A stretch of 22,167 bases of DNA from a virus. Positions 15,086 through 22,088 of the stretch are shown here, one piece after another. Each line of letters starts with the position of its first letter. The first letter of the stretch is position 1. The stretch covers positions 1 through 22,167 of IMG/VR virus record IMGVR_UViG_3300031841_000872, one strand, 5' to 3'. The notes below the pieces were generated by a model, which did no database searches, had not been told where the DNA came from, and saw only the letters and a program-made list of their open reading frames with translations. The position numbers were made by a program, and so were the translations under genes.

Positions 15086-15569
15086 TAATCATCTCCTCAA
15101 TAACATCAAATAACAATCTCTCGCGACCTTTAAGAACCATTTGCCGAGCATAAGACATGTAAGTGTCAAAGATCTTTTTAAGTTTGATATTCCCTAGGTT
15201 GACCTCAGTAGCACAGAAAATAGCTCCGGAAGCAATGTCAGCTAACTTGAGTGTTCTTTTATCTTTTTCGTTTAGACTGGGGAACGCCACACCTGCTTCA
15301 CGCATAAGACTCTCCTCTAAGTCACTTACTTGAGAAAGTATCCCATACTCTCTTTTAGCAGGACTGGGTATGTCTCCGGTTATATGTTCGCTGAGATCAT
15401 GGAATAAAGCTGCCATCATTAATGCTTTACTGGCGGTGATATCCATTAATAGGCACAGCATCGCAACATTATGTGAGTGATGACCAACAGTGTCTTGAGT
15501 GATGGTAGTGACGGTATGAAATCTTTTAACTGCAGATCCGTCAATAATAAATTGAAGTGTCTTTTCCAT
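15075..15569 (-). CDS. YfbR-like HD-domain 5'-deoxynucleotidase
   Basis: This 164-residue metal-dependent phosphohydrolase has VKRFHTV, then VGHHSHNVAMLC (His31), the HD pair ALFHDLSEHITGDIPSPAKR (H57, D58) and a later LADIAS Asp. The set and the spacing LFHDxxExxTGDxPxPxK are those of YfbR, which hydrolyses deoxynucleoside monophosphates. The function in this phage is probably pool adjustment. Given the hydroxymethyl-dUMP pathway next door, removal of dTMP (or dTTP) so that the modified base is used is an attractive but unproven role. It is the first gene after promoter P4, with AAAGGAG 7 nt upstream. A DatZ-type dATPase was considered but lacks its partner genes here. Confidence 0.85.
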   Translation of the reverse strand: MEKTLQFIIDGSAVKRFHTVTTITQDTVGHHSHNVAMLCLLMDITASKALMMAALFHDLSEHITGDIPSPAKREYGILSQVSDLEESLMREAGVAFPSLNEKDKRTLKLADIASGAIFCATEVNLGNIKLKKIFDTYMSYARQMVLKGRERLLFDVIEEMINDK

Positions 15570-15580
15570 TTAGTTCTCCT

Positions 15581-15591
15581 TTATAAGTTAT
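15581..15591 (-). repeat. ATAACT repeat at predicted start of P4 transcript
   Basis: The minus strand reads ATAACTTATAA, starting 7 nt after the P4 -10 box. The second unit is incomplete and runs into the AAAGGAG ribosome-binding site. It corresponds to the full tandem repeats at P1 and P3. Confidence 0.42.
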
Positions 15592-15598
15592 GGAATAT

Positions 15599-15628
15599 AC
15601 TATCGTTTATTTTACTACAAAAGGCAAG
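15599..15628 (-). promoter_or_regulatory. Putative sigma70-like promoter P4 (polymerase/recombination genes)
   Basis: The minus strand has -35 TTGCCT, a 17-nt spacer and -10 GATAGT. It aligns over 30 bp with P3, sharing CTTGC, a TTTT run, AAATAAA and ATAGT. It is squeezed into the 61-bp gap after the thymidylate-synthase homologue, with its -35 end 3 nt from that stop codon. The -10 has one fewer match than the other three, so it may be weaker. Confidence 0.62.
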
Positions 15629-15630
15629 TG

Positions 15631-16602
15631 TTATTTTACTCGCCTCTCTAACCAATTACGAGTGGCTAATCTCCAGTCAGTAGCAGCTATATCGTCAACT
15701 ATATGCATGCCATCGCTTACTTTTTCTTTGCGCTCTTTATAAATTTGAGCCATGGGTGCGGCCACCTCTTTGAAGAATGAATGTTTATAATTACTCGTCA
15801 CATTTTGAAAAGTGCAAAACTTTTCACAATCTTCTAAAAAAGCATTCATATTCATATTGTCCATTATTGGGTAAGCACTTACTGAGCCTGCATTATATGC
15901 GTCATGGTCTTTACTCGGAGGAGACTGTAAAAAGTTTCCTATGTTGTAAAGCTCAGTATATAAATGAAAGTTAACCGAGATTTGATTATACCGACCTACT
16001 TCTAAAGCCAATGACCTCGCAACAAACTCTTGCAGGAAACTGAAGTGAACTGCGTTAGCCCCGTAAGCCCCCCACCAAAGATCATTTGACCTGTTGAACA
16101 CTGTCATCGTCAGCTTATTATCAATCACCTGGAACACTATCTGAGTATTACAAGCTTTATCCAAGGTCTTTTTATATAAATCATGTGAATCCCACATCTG
16201 CACAACAGCTTGGCGAGTATCAGGATCTTTCCTTAATAATTCAATCACATCAAGCAATTGATCATGACCGAAATGCTGCCTCCATCGCCATCCGTATGCA
16301 GCGTTGAAATCTACTTTATTATCAGAAAAATTTTCCATATTTTTATTAAACTGTTTGACAAACCTTACATCTTTCCGACCTGCTATCATCCAGATCGATT
16401 CCATAAGATGAAAAATAGGGTTAGCGTCTCTTTGCGGATCAAACAGAACTCTCTCCTCGGGATGACGATAAGTCGTAGTTACTATCTCAGGATAAACCAG
16501 TGCAGGGCCATTACGAGTCTTTTGAGGTTTCAAGTTAAGAACTTTAAACTTCCAGAAAATTTCTGAAAATGCCTCGTTTACATTATCAACTATTAATTCC
16601 AT
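15631..16602 (-). CDS. Thymidylate synthase homologue, probable dUMP hydroxymethylase
   Basis: This 323-residue member of the thymidylate synthase fold has YGWRWR (103-108), DTRQAVVQMWD (128-138), catalytic Cys151 in DKACNTQIVFQV, RSNDLWWGAYGAN (171-183) and NFHLYTELYN (211-220). In canonical ThyA the catalytic motif is PCH. Here it is ACN, and the FN region is GANAVHFS, as in phage hydroxymethylase-type relatives. Retention of Asn (N183), where dCMP hydroxymethylases use Asp, points to dUMP as substrate. The product hm-dUMP would feed the modification cluster, of which this is the last gene. The ATG at 16602 directly follows the previous stop with GGAG 9 nt upstream. An upstream ATG at 16650 has no support. 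A true thymidylate synthase cannot be excluded from sequence alone. Confidence 0.85.
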   Translation of the reverse strand: MELIVDNVNEAFSEIFWKFKVLNLKPQKTRNGPALVYPEIVTTTYRHPEERVLFDPQRDANPIFHLMESIWMIAGRKDVRFVKQFNKNMENFSDNKVDFNAAYGWRWRQHFGHDQLLDVIELLRKDPDTRQAVVQMWDSHDLYKKTLDKACNTQIVFQVIDNKLTMTVFNRSNDLWWGAYGANAVHFSFLQEFVARSLALEVGRYNQISVNFHLYTELYNIGNFLQSPPSKDHDAYNAGSVSAYPIMDNMNMNAFLEDCEKFCTFQNVTSNYKHSFFKEVAAPMAQIYKERKEKVSDGMHIVDDIAATDWRLATRNWLERRVK

Positions 16603-16603
16603 C

Positions 16604-17533
16604 TTAAAACTCCATCTCTGGTCGATACATAGTCTTAGGTTTTCCCTCACCTAAAACAGTCCTGGTATATTTACTGTACTCACACATAACATTTTGAACG
16701 TCATGTAAGGTGAGGTCAGTGATCTCTAAATTAGACTTGATATTTTCATTAATACTCATAAGCTCGCTATTGAAATCATCCTGTGACCAAGAAGCATAAG
16801 GACCTCTGCCTAGCAGGTAATTCAAACCTTTACTACTGCCAGGACCGATAGGTGCGTAGCTATAAAGATCACTAGCCTTGGATAATACAGCGTCGCCATA
16901 AGTTAAATCAGCTGCTACTTGCCCAGCTATAAATGTGCTTATACCAAAACAGCCGGAAAGCACTCTTACAAAGTCAGCTATTGAATTATGCTCAAAGAAA
17001 GAGCCATCAATATCATCTCCTATGTCAAGTGTAGGTTCAATAATATACCTCGCTAAAGATAAAGACTTGACTGACCCTACATCTTTTTTAGTGGGGTAGA
17101 CCATGTAAGCTCCGGAGTAAACTTTCTTGCCATTTAAACTTTCTCTAAATTCTTCAATAGACTTAGAAAATTTACCAGTGTCAAAATCTCCTGCAGCTTG
17201 GAGTAATATCCCTTCATCGATCAAATGCTGCAGGGTCGGTGGCCAATTAATCAAACGACATATCAATAAAACGAACCATAAATCCTGCCTGTAATTTTCA
17301 GTAGGGTAAAGATATATCACATTCTTAATGATCCATTCACTAACTCGATCATCCTTCCTTCTAATATTAGTGAACTTATATTTACTTAAAATAGGATCAA
17401 GAGTCAATGCACCGTTAAATCTATTTTCTTTAGCGATGCGCATAGCCTCTCGCTCCCACACAAAATAAAGTAATGCGTTCGTTGATATAACAGTATCTTT
17501 ATCAGGCATGTTATACGGATTACTATCGATCAT
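16604..17533 (-). CDS. aGPT-Pplase superfamily enzyme, probably clade 2 (thymine hypermodification)
   Basis: This protein of about 309 residues belongs to the alpha-glutamyl/putrescinyl-thymine pyrophosphorylase superfamily, which is related to helix-hairpin-helix DNA glycosylases. Near the N-terminus is KFTNIRRKDDRVSEWI, the family signature FxNxxRxxDRVS. Later come YAPIGPGSSKGLNYLLGR (hairpin-like GPGxxxGL loop) and, at the C-terminus, DVQNVMCEYSKYTR and LGEGKPKTMYRP. In known phages such enzymes displace the phosphate from phosphorylated hmdU in DNA and attach an amine or amino acid. The next gene upstream encodes the matching kinase. A TTG at 17539 extends the frame by two codons, but the ATG at 17533 has AAGGA at a normal distance and is preferred. 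It overlaps the kinase gene by 11 nt. Confidence 0.83.
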   Translation of the reverse strand: MIDSNPYNMPDKDTVISTNALLYFVWEREAMRIAKENRFNGALTLDPILSKYKFTNIRRKDDRVSEWIIKNVIYLYPTENYRQDLWFVLLICRLINWPPTLQHLIDEGILLQAAGDFDTGKFSKSIEEFRESLNGKKVYSGAYMVYPTKKDVGSVKSLSLARYIIEPTLDIGDDIDGSFFEHNSIADFVRVLSGCFGISTFIAGQVAADLTYGDAVLSKASDLYSYAPIGPGSSKGLNYLLGRGPYASWSQDDFNSELMSINENIKSNLEITDLTLHDVQNVMCEYSKYTRTVLGEGKPKTMYRPEMEF

Positions 17534-18104
17534 TTTCAAAGTCCTTTATTATTTTGAGTAATGGGGGATGAGTGTCAATGTGACTTATGTCGACTACTCT
17601 TAAATCGGCATCAGTTAAATTCTTACGGCAGTTTGAAACACTCTTAAACTTGTCAATTAGATTTTTCGGGTTGAACTCTTTTTCATTACCTGCTTCTTTG
17701 CGTCGCCCGATAACCCTGTCTATGCATTTATCTTGAGGAGTGTCTAAGAATGCATAAACAGTGCATCCTGTTTCCTCAGTCATTTGAGTAACTTTACCGC
17801 CCAGACCTGAAGCAGAAACTAAAGCACCCTCGTAAAGCACATGCCCATATTTATGAGCCTCTAATATTCTTTCAGCAATCGCGAGCTGAGTGGGCATACT
17901 ATCAGTCCCCCCACAAACATTATCATATTTACCGATAATGTAAATAGGATTGTTTATACCGACTACTTTACAATCGACACCGTAACCCATAATCTTATCA
18001 TCTTTTTTCAAGATTGAGTGTGGGTAATCATTTATAAACCTTCTGACAGCAGTCGTCTTACCACTGCCGAATGTTCCTGATAATCTCAATATTATATTAG
18101 CCAT
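17523..18104 (-). CDS. P-loop 5-hydroxymethyluracil DNA kinase
   Basis: This 193-residue P-loop kinase begins MANIILRLSGTFGSGKTT (Walker A at 10-18). IYIIGKYDNVCGGTDSMPTQ follows, a motif I associate with phage 5-HMU DNA kinases. Then come HVLYEGALVSA (Walker B-like region with Glu), CTVYAFLDTP and CIDRVIGRR (lid arginines). The enzyme phosphorylates the hydroxymethyl group of hmdU already in DNA, making it a leaving group for the aGPT-Pplase step. The frame is open back to 18173, but that part lies inside the previous gene. The ATG at 18104 has GAGGGGAGC about 9 nt upstream and the P-loop close to the N-terminus, so it is the start. Genes for two aGPT-Pplases flank it, which supports DNA rather than nucleotide as substrate. 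Confidence 0.86.
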   Translation of the reverse strand: MANIILRLSGTFGSGKTTAVRRFINDYPHSILKKDDKIMGYGVDCKVVGINNPIYIIGKYDNVCGGTDSMPTQLAIAERILEAHKYGHVLYEGALVSASGLGGKVTQMTEETGCTVYAFLDTPQDKCIDRVIGRRKEAGNEKEFNPKNLIDKFKSVSNCRKNLTDADLRVVDISHIDTHPPLLKIIKDFENDR

Positions 18105-19104
18105 GTAAAAAATGCTCCCCTCGGAATGGTGTACCTGTGTTTGCAAATATAGCCGCATGCTTATTAATGTCAACCTTATTATTAGAACACTCGGCTCTAA
18201 GCCATGTCGGTAATAGCTCAGATCTCATGTCCTTAAACTCTTCAACATCTAAGCCTTTTTCTTCTGCCCATTCAATACGTGACCATGCCATATCAGCGTA
18301 GACTCCTGGATAACGTCTTCCAAAGAAATGATTTTTGAAGGTGCAGAGATTACTTTCAAAAGTGAAGTTACCCACGTTAGGTACTTCGGGATTTAACTGA
18401 GAGTAACGATCTAAATAAGAACTCGCCGCAGTGTTCAGCCAATCACATATTTTAGAAAAGTCTGGATAATCTCCTGTGAAATCATTTTTCATACGCTTGT
18501 CCCAGACGTACTGATCAGCACCGTATAAAAACATCATACCATTACGATGAGACTTACTGCCTGATTTATCTTCAAATAATAAGTCATCACAGTCTGCACC
18601 GAATCCATTCAAGTATACGTATTCCAGGTAACTAAATGCTGACAATCTGCCAAAAGAATCATACCCATCTCTGACCCTCTTCCACAGTGTTTGATAATCA
18701 CCTGTGAGCATTTCCTCTTGAGAGTTGAAACCATCTAACAGGCTCGCATAAGACTTGATAGCTTCAACTGTATCTTTCTTTTGATATCTGCGGTCAGTGT
18801 CGTATTGCAGAGTTTCCCAGTTTTCATCAAACCAATTAGTGAACTTAGTCAAAGCTGCCCCAGCAGGAGGCACCTCAGGAAGCTGCTCTAGAAGCCTTAA
18901 TGATGTTATGGGGTTTTGGGTCATGCCATTCAAGAAAGCATACCAGAGACGCTGCTCAGTATCCCAGTTATACCGCTTAGCCAGTTCAGGCATGTACAGG
19001 TAAACTAATCCTGGCATAATGCCATAATTTAAGTTTAAAGTGTAAAGCGCATCGAAGTATTTTATTCGGTTTTCTCTCAACCGATAATCTATATCAGTTA
19101 TCAT
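18097..19104 (-). CDS. aGPT-Pplase superfamily enzyme, probably clade 3
   Basis: This 335-residue protein has AFLNGMTQNPITS (56-68), WFDENWETLQYDTDRRYQKK (91-110), DDLLFEDKSGSKSHRNGM (173-190) and, near the end, WSRIEWAEEKGLD. I recognise the NGMTQNPxTS...DTDRRYxKK...DxSGSKSHRNG series as the alpha-glutamyl/putrescinyl-thymine pyrophosphorylase group often called clade 3. It clearly differs from the second paralogue at 16604-17533, so the two probably do different steps, for example adding different groups or forming a complex. The start has AAAGGAA about 6 nt upstream and follows the methyltransferase-like gene by 2 nt. The stop overlaps the kinase start by 8 nt. Direct enzymology of this clade is limited, so the exact reaction is uncertain. 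Confidence 0.78.
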   Translation of the reverse strand: MITDIDYRLRENRIKYFDALYTLNLNYGIMPGLVYLYMPELAKRYNWDTEQRLWYAFLNGMTQNPITSLRLLEQLPEVPPAGAALTKFTNWFDENWETLQYDTDRRYQKKDTVEAIKSYASLLDGFNSQEEMLTGDYQTLWKRVRDGYDSFGRLSAFSYLEYVYLNGFGADCDDLLFEDKSGSKSHRNGMMFLYGADQYVWDKRMKNDFTGDYPDFSKICDWLNTAASSYLDRYSQLNPEVPNVGNFTFESNLCTFKNHFFGRRYPGVYADMAWSRIEWAEEKGLDVEEFKDMRSELLPTWLRAECSNNKVDINKHAAIFANTGTPFRGEHFLHG

Positions 19105-19106
19105 AG

Positions 19107-19853
19107 TTATTCCTTTACTGGTTGTAAGCCTTTATAACCTTCTCCTGCTACAATCTTTTTAAATCTGACAGGAGAATATTCTAAGTTAGTAGGCTCTATT
19201 TTAATATAGAAACAGGTACCATGGTAAGCCATGGCAGTTACCCTATAACCATATTGTTCTTCAAAGTAATCGCTAAAGACTGTCGCATAACTCTCTCTAT
19301 CATTAGAAACATCATGCCCTCTAGCAATTAAATTAGGTACTGTAAAATGCCATCTACAGCTTGACCCATCAGTAATGATTATAGCTTCAGGTTTATGAGA
19401 TATCATTCTTTCCATCTCAGTTCTCCATTTACCATTACTGTGCTGTATCAATGTGAAAAATGGGAAGTCACAGACATAGATATCAGCTGGCATAACTCCG
19501 AGTCTTTCGTGGGCATCTTCTTTAGAGACTACAACATTAGAATAATCAGCCATGCAATACTTGAGCTGATTAACACAGTCATCATCTAACTCTCCGATAA
19601 AATGATGCTGAGGTTTAACTACATGCTGTAAGGCAACCGAAAACACTCCGCATCCTCCGAATGGTTCTTGAATAACCGAAGCTCCTTTATGTTCGTTTAG
19701 AAGAAACTCCTGACATAAAACATTCTTTCCGGTCTCCTGCCAACGCTTATTAAGATATTGATAATAGCTGTAGTCGCCATCAGGCATCAGCTGAGGCTCT
19801 CCTGGCAAAAGTTCAAAGTCATATTGCTGAAGTATTTTCCATTTAGTCGTCAT
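19107..19853 (-). CDS. Methyltransferase-like Rossmann-fold protein in modification cluster
   Basis: This 248-residue protein has a SAM-binding motif I-like EPFGGCGVFSVAL (63-75), an acidic ELDDD after the next strand (88-92, ribose-contacting position) and VCDFPFF (127-133) at the motif IV position. There, DNA amino-methyltransferases have (D/N/S)PP(Y/F), so D-F-P-F differs by one residue. The last third (CFYIKIEP) fits a closing beta strand. The most likely identity is a SAM-dependent methyltransferase acting on DNA or on the hypermodified base. It is coupled by ATGA to the PLP enzyme and lies 2 nt before the clade-3 gene, so a role in the same pathway is likely. I do not recognise an exact family, and a degenerate or non-methylating role is possible. 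Confidence 0.6.
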   Translation of the reverse strand: MTTKWKILQQYDFELLPGEPQLMPDGDYSYYQYLNKRWQETGKNVLCQEFLLNEHKGASVIQEPFGGCGVFSVALQHVVKPQHHFIGELDDDCVNQLKYCMADYSNVVVSKEDAHERLGVMPADIYVCDFPFFTLIQHSNGKWRTEMERMISHKPEAIIITDGSSCRWHFTVPNLIARGHDVSNDRESYATVFSDYFEEQYGYRVTAMAYHGTCFYIKIEPTNLEYSPVRFKKIVAGEGYKGLQPVKE

Positions 19854-20806
19854 GCTGGGTTCTCCGTATAAAATGGTCTGATAACTTTTCTATTAGCAGC
19901 ACTACCGACTATCCAGAAACCTGTACTGTCATCATAATCAAGTTCGTTATTTTCTTTTAACCATCTCCACATCTTAGCCTCGTACGTAGGATGGAAGGTT
20001 ATATCTTCATGCGTCTCACCAGTAAATTTTTGAGAGTAAGAAGCATATTTGTTGTCGTGTAAAGAATAATGCTTCCACCGGAATGGTAAATTTTTATAAT
20101 TTACTCCCATAATTTCAAGACGTTTTGCCATCCAGTCTCTTTTATCAGGACCTATGGCGATTGTAAATAATTCTTTTAGGTTGTTGCAGTTGCGACTGAG
20201 ACCTAGCACTACGCTAGTCAAAGAGTTACAAGATCCTGCAGGGACGATGAGTCTCTCAACTTCATCAGGCATATTACTAGTCTGATGCGCTCCGACCTCG
20301 TGAAATTTTTGAACAGTTTCACCATCATATTTAGTGTGAGGTACAGTGATACCATATTCTACGACAAGTGAAGTAGGCTGAGTCAGATCTGCAACTCTCT
20401 TTTGAATGATAGGATTATAAGGACCGTTCGCATATTCAAATACCGCACCGAACCCTGCAGCGATCCTAGGATTGTCATGCGTAAGAACAGTATGGGGTTT
20501 GCTATAAACGACCTGTCTATTTTTGAGACCATAATGAGAGCCCACGATGGCACTCATGCTCAGCTGAGGAGACTGAATAGACGCTCCTGTGACTATGTGA
20601 GACTTACCCTCTTTGAACCGATTGACATACCATATCAGCTGTCTCATTTTAGAACCATTAGGACCGCTATAACCGAGCGGTGCGAAATAGTCTTCTCTCT
20701 TGAACCACACCCCAGCTTTATTCTGCCAAGGAGTTAGAGTGGCCAAGTAGTTTTCCCACTTGACCTCCTCTCTATTTATCGCCAGCTTGTTAAACACGCT
20801 ATCCAT
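19850..20806 (-). CDS. PLP-dependent enzyme, fold type II (thymine tailoring)
   Basis: This 318-residue enzyme resembles ACC deaminase, D-cysteine desulfhydrase and tryptophan synthase beta. VWFKREDYFAPLGYSGPNGSK leads to the presumed Schiff-base Lys53 (GSKMRQL, compare GNKxRKL). VTGASIQSPQLSMSAIVG follows, the usual substrate-binding Ser/Asn segment. IVPAGSCNSLTS (187-198) is the phosphate-binding loop. Related PLP enzymes occur in phage thymidine hypermodification clusters, where they are thought to decarboxylate an amino acid already attached to the base, leaving an aminoalkyl group. Adjacency to both aGPT-Pplases and the kinase supports that role over general metabolism. The ATG overlaps the previous stop by 8 nt. 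Substrate specificity cannot be read from the sequence. Confidence 0.82.
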   Translation of the reverse strand: MDSVFNKLAINREEVKWENYLATLTPWQNKAGVWFKREDYFAPLGYSGPNGSKMRQLIWYVNRFKEGKSHIVTGASIQSPQLSMSAIVGSHYGLKNRQVVYSKPHTVLTHDNPRIAAGFGAVFEYANGPYNPIIQKRVADLTQPTSLVVEYGITVPHTKYDGETVQKFHEVGAHQTSNMPDEVERLIVPAGSCNSLTSVVLGLSRNCNNLKELFTIAIGPDKRDWMAKRLEIMGVNYKNLPFRWKHYSLHDNKYASYSQKFTGETHEDITFHPTYEAKMWRWLKENNELDYDDSTGFWIVGSAANRKVIRPFYTENPA

Positions 20807-21287
20807 TACGCTTTAATCCTGACTGAGCTAATTCAAATGTACGCTCGTTGATGGTTACAGATTCTCTAACCCCAGCCTTAGCAGCTGTGTAGAGCACTCG
20901 AGTGAGCCTGTCAACCTGAGCACCAGTGACCCACTTAGGATAAGCTTTCCAGAGCTGATGAACATTATGGAACATTCCTAATGATGAACCTTTAGTATCA
21001 TAAACTATGATTCTGCGATCTAACTGAAGAGAAGAACTCATAGCCTGTCTCCTTGTCGGCACTTGAGGCTTGACAGGGTCGTCACCGTTAAATGATTCTT
21101 TCAATTTAGAAGTAAGAGGTTCTGCAGACTCACCATTCTGTTTAATTGTGATGGCAAAATCAGAAAGCTCTTGACATTTTCTTATAGCTGTAGCTTTGTC
21201 ACGAAACTTTTTAACTGGTCTTTCACATAAGTTATTATAAAAAGCAACCAGCTCTTTAGACGACATTGTTTCAAATCCAGTATTCAT
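20799..21287 (-). CDS. Small basic protein, unknown function
   Basis: This 162-residue protein has an N-terminal segment SSKELVAFYNNLCERPVKKF followed by RDKATAIRKC. The ELVxxYNxLxxxPVKKFxDKxTAxRR motif recurs in various phage and bacterial proteins as a short helical module, but I know of no defined function. A linker (55-85) follows, then a C-terminal part with RRIIVYDTKGSSLGMFHNVH and VTGAQVDRLTRVLYTAAKAG. The start has AAGGAG 8 nt upstream. It is the last gene before the modification cluster and its stop overlaps the PLP-enzyme ATG, so it may be functionally linked, perhaps by binding DNA. Confidence 0.68.
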   Translation of the reverse strand: MNTGFETMSSKELVAFYNNLCERPVKKFRDKATAIRKCQELSDFAITIKQNGESAEPLTSKLKESFNGDDPVKPQVPTRRQAMSSSLQLDRRIIVYDTKGSSLGMFHNVHQLWKAYPKWVTGAQVDRLTRVLYTAAKAGVRESVTINERTFELAQSGLKRNG

Positions 21288-21289
21288 TT

Positions 21290-21493
21290 TTATTCTCCTT
21301 GTATTTCTGCGAGAGCATTATAAGCTTTATCGCAATATTGATACGTGTCATTATAATCTGGCCAGATACCAGTTTCAACCATCTGGCAGTAATTTACTTG
21401 AGACCTGACCTCATATTCATAGTCTTCATTTCCTACTAGTCCTAAGACTAGCAGGAATGTTAAAAAACCTAAACCTGCCCAAAAATAATTCAT
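21290..21493 (-). CDS. Small single-span membrane protein
   Basis: This 67-residue protein starts with a hydrophobic stretch, NYFWAGLGFLTFLLVLGLVG (residues 2-21), that fits either a membrane anchor or an uncleaved signal. An acidic domain follows: NYCQMVETGIWPDYND and then YQYCDKAY. The two Cys, spaced 20 residues apart in a YCxMVxxxxWPDYNxxYxxC pattern that I have seen in other small phage proteins, could form a disulfide if the domain faces the periplasm. GGAGGTG lies 5 nt before ATG, one of the best ribosome-binding sites in the window. The role is unknown. An early envelope-associated protein, such as an exclusion or host-modulating factor, is speculation. Confidence 0.68.
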   Translation of the reverse strand: MNYFWAGLGFLTFLLVLGLVGNEDYEYEVRSQVNYCQMVETGIWPDYNDTYQYCDKAYNALAEIQGE

Positions 21494-21494
21494 G

Positions 21495-22076
21495 TTACAC
21501 CTCCATACCGAAACGACTACGGCAAATAGGACCCATGCCGTACTCTATTGAAATAGGATTAGTTAGTTCCCGAGAACACATACAGCAGCAACCAGTCTTC
21601 AGACCATATTCTTTCATAACTGCTTCAGGGTCTGCAAGCAACTCTGCTATTTCTTCGGCTTCCTCAGAGGAGCACTCAGGGATTTTATAGAAAACCCCAG
21701 AGGTAATCTTACCAAGGTACTCCTCATCCCTCTTAACGTAGAGAGATCCTGGATTACGGCTGTTAGGACCAGCCATAGTAACCTTAACATTATGGAGGGT
21801 GACTCGTGGCCATTTCAAACCTGACTCTCTAGCATGAGCAAAGAACTCTTCTAGCTTGGCAGATTCAACTGCTACAGGTTTATTATTTACACGAGCAAGA
21901 TTCTTACGGATAGCACCCATCTGGTTCTCAGTGAGACCACCCCACTGATTGAGTGAATCAAACAGACTAGCGGCAAAGTCATTCTGCGCTTTATTTTGTA
22001 AAAGCCAGTCACGCTCTGCAGGGTTATTAACGAACCAAGATGCTACTTTAGTGGAGATGGATGATGTGTCGTTCAT
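21495..22076 (-). CDS. Phage protein with C-terminal zinc-binding DUF6011-like domain
   Basis: This 193-residue protein is the first gene after promoter P1. The N-terminal half is helical (ERDWLLQNKAQNDFAASLFD, then GGLTENQMGAIRKNLAR). The middle has KLEEFFAHARESGLKWPRVT, followed by GPNSRNPGSLYVKRDEEYLG and KITSGVFYKIP. The C-terminus GCCCMCSRELTNPISIEYGM and GPICRSRF has CxxC plus a later C, the G-x-CxxCxRxLTxPxSIxxGxGPxC pattern of DUF6011, a small zinc-binding domain. Proteins with this arrangement are common in phage early or replication regions, with no proven role. The domain suggests nucleic-acid or protein binding. The start has GAGGA 8 nt upstream. Confidence 0.74.
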   Translation of the reverse strand: MNDTSSISTKVASWFVNNPAERDWLLQNKAQNDFAASLFDSLNQWGGLTENQMGAIRKNLARVNNKPVAVESAKLEEFFAHARESGLKWPRVTLHNVKVTMAGPNSRNPGSLYVKRDEEYLGKITSGVFYKIPECSSEEAEEIAELLADPEAVMKEYGLKTGCCCMCSRELTNPISIEYGMGPICRSRFGMEV

Positions 22077-22088
22077 TATAAAGTCCTC

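Noticed and set aside
15075-15569. DatZ-like dATPase of a 2-aminoadenine (Z) genome
   Set aside because: The motifs fit YfbR at least as well, the window has no PurZ gene, and the polymerase is family B rather than DpoZ-like. The neighbouring genes point to thymidine modification.
15631-16602. Ordinary thymidylate synthase
   Set aside because: Not fully excluded, but the PCH motif is replaced by ACN and the gene is embedded in a modification cluster, so hydroxymethylase is the better reading.
19090-19110. ATAACT-ATG-ATAACT at the start of the clade-3 aGPT-Pplase gene
   Set aside because: It resembles the leader repeats, but the spacing is 9 instead of 7 nt, there is no promoter box before it, and it overlaps coding sequence, so chance is likely.
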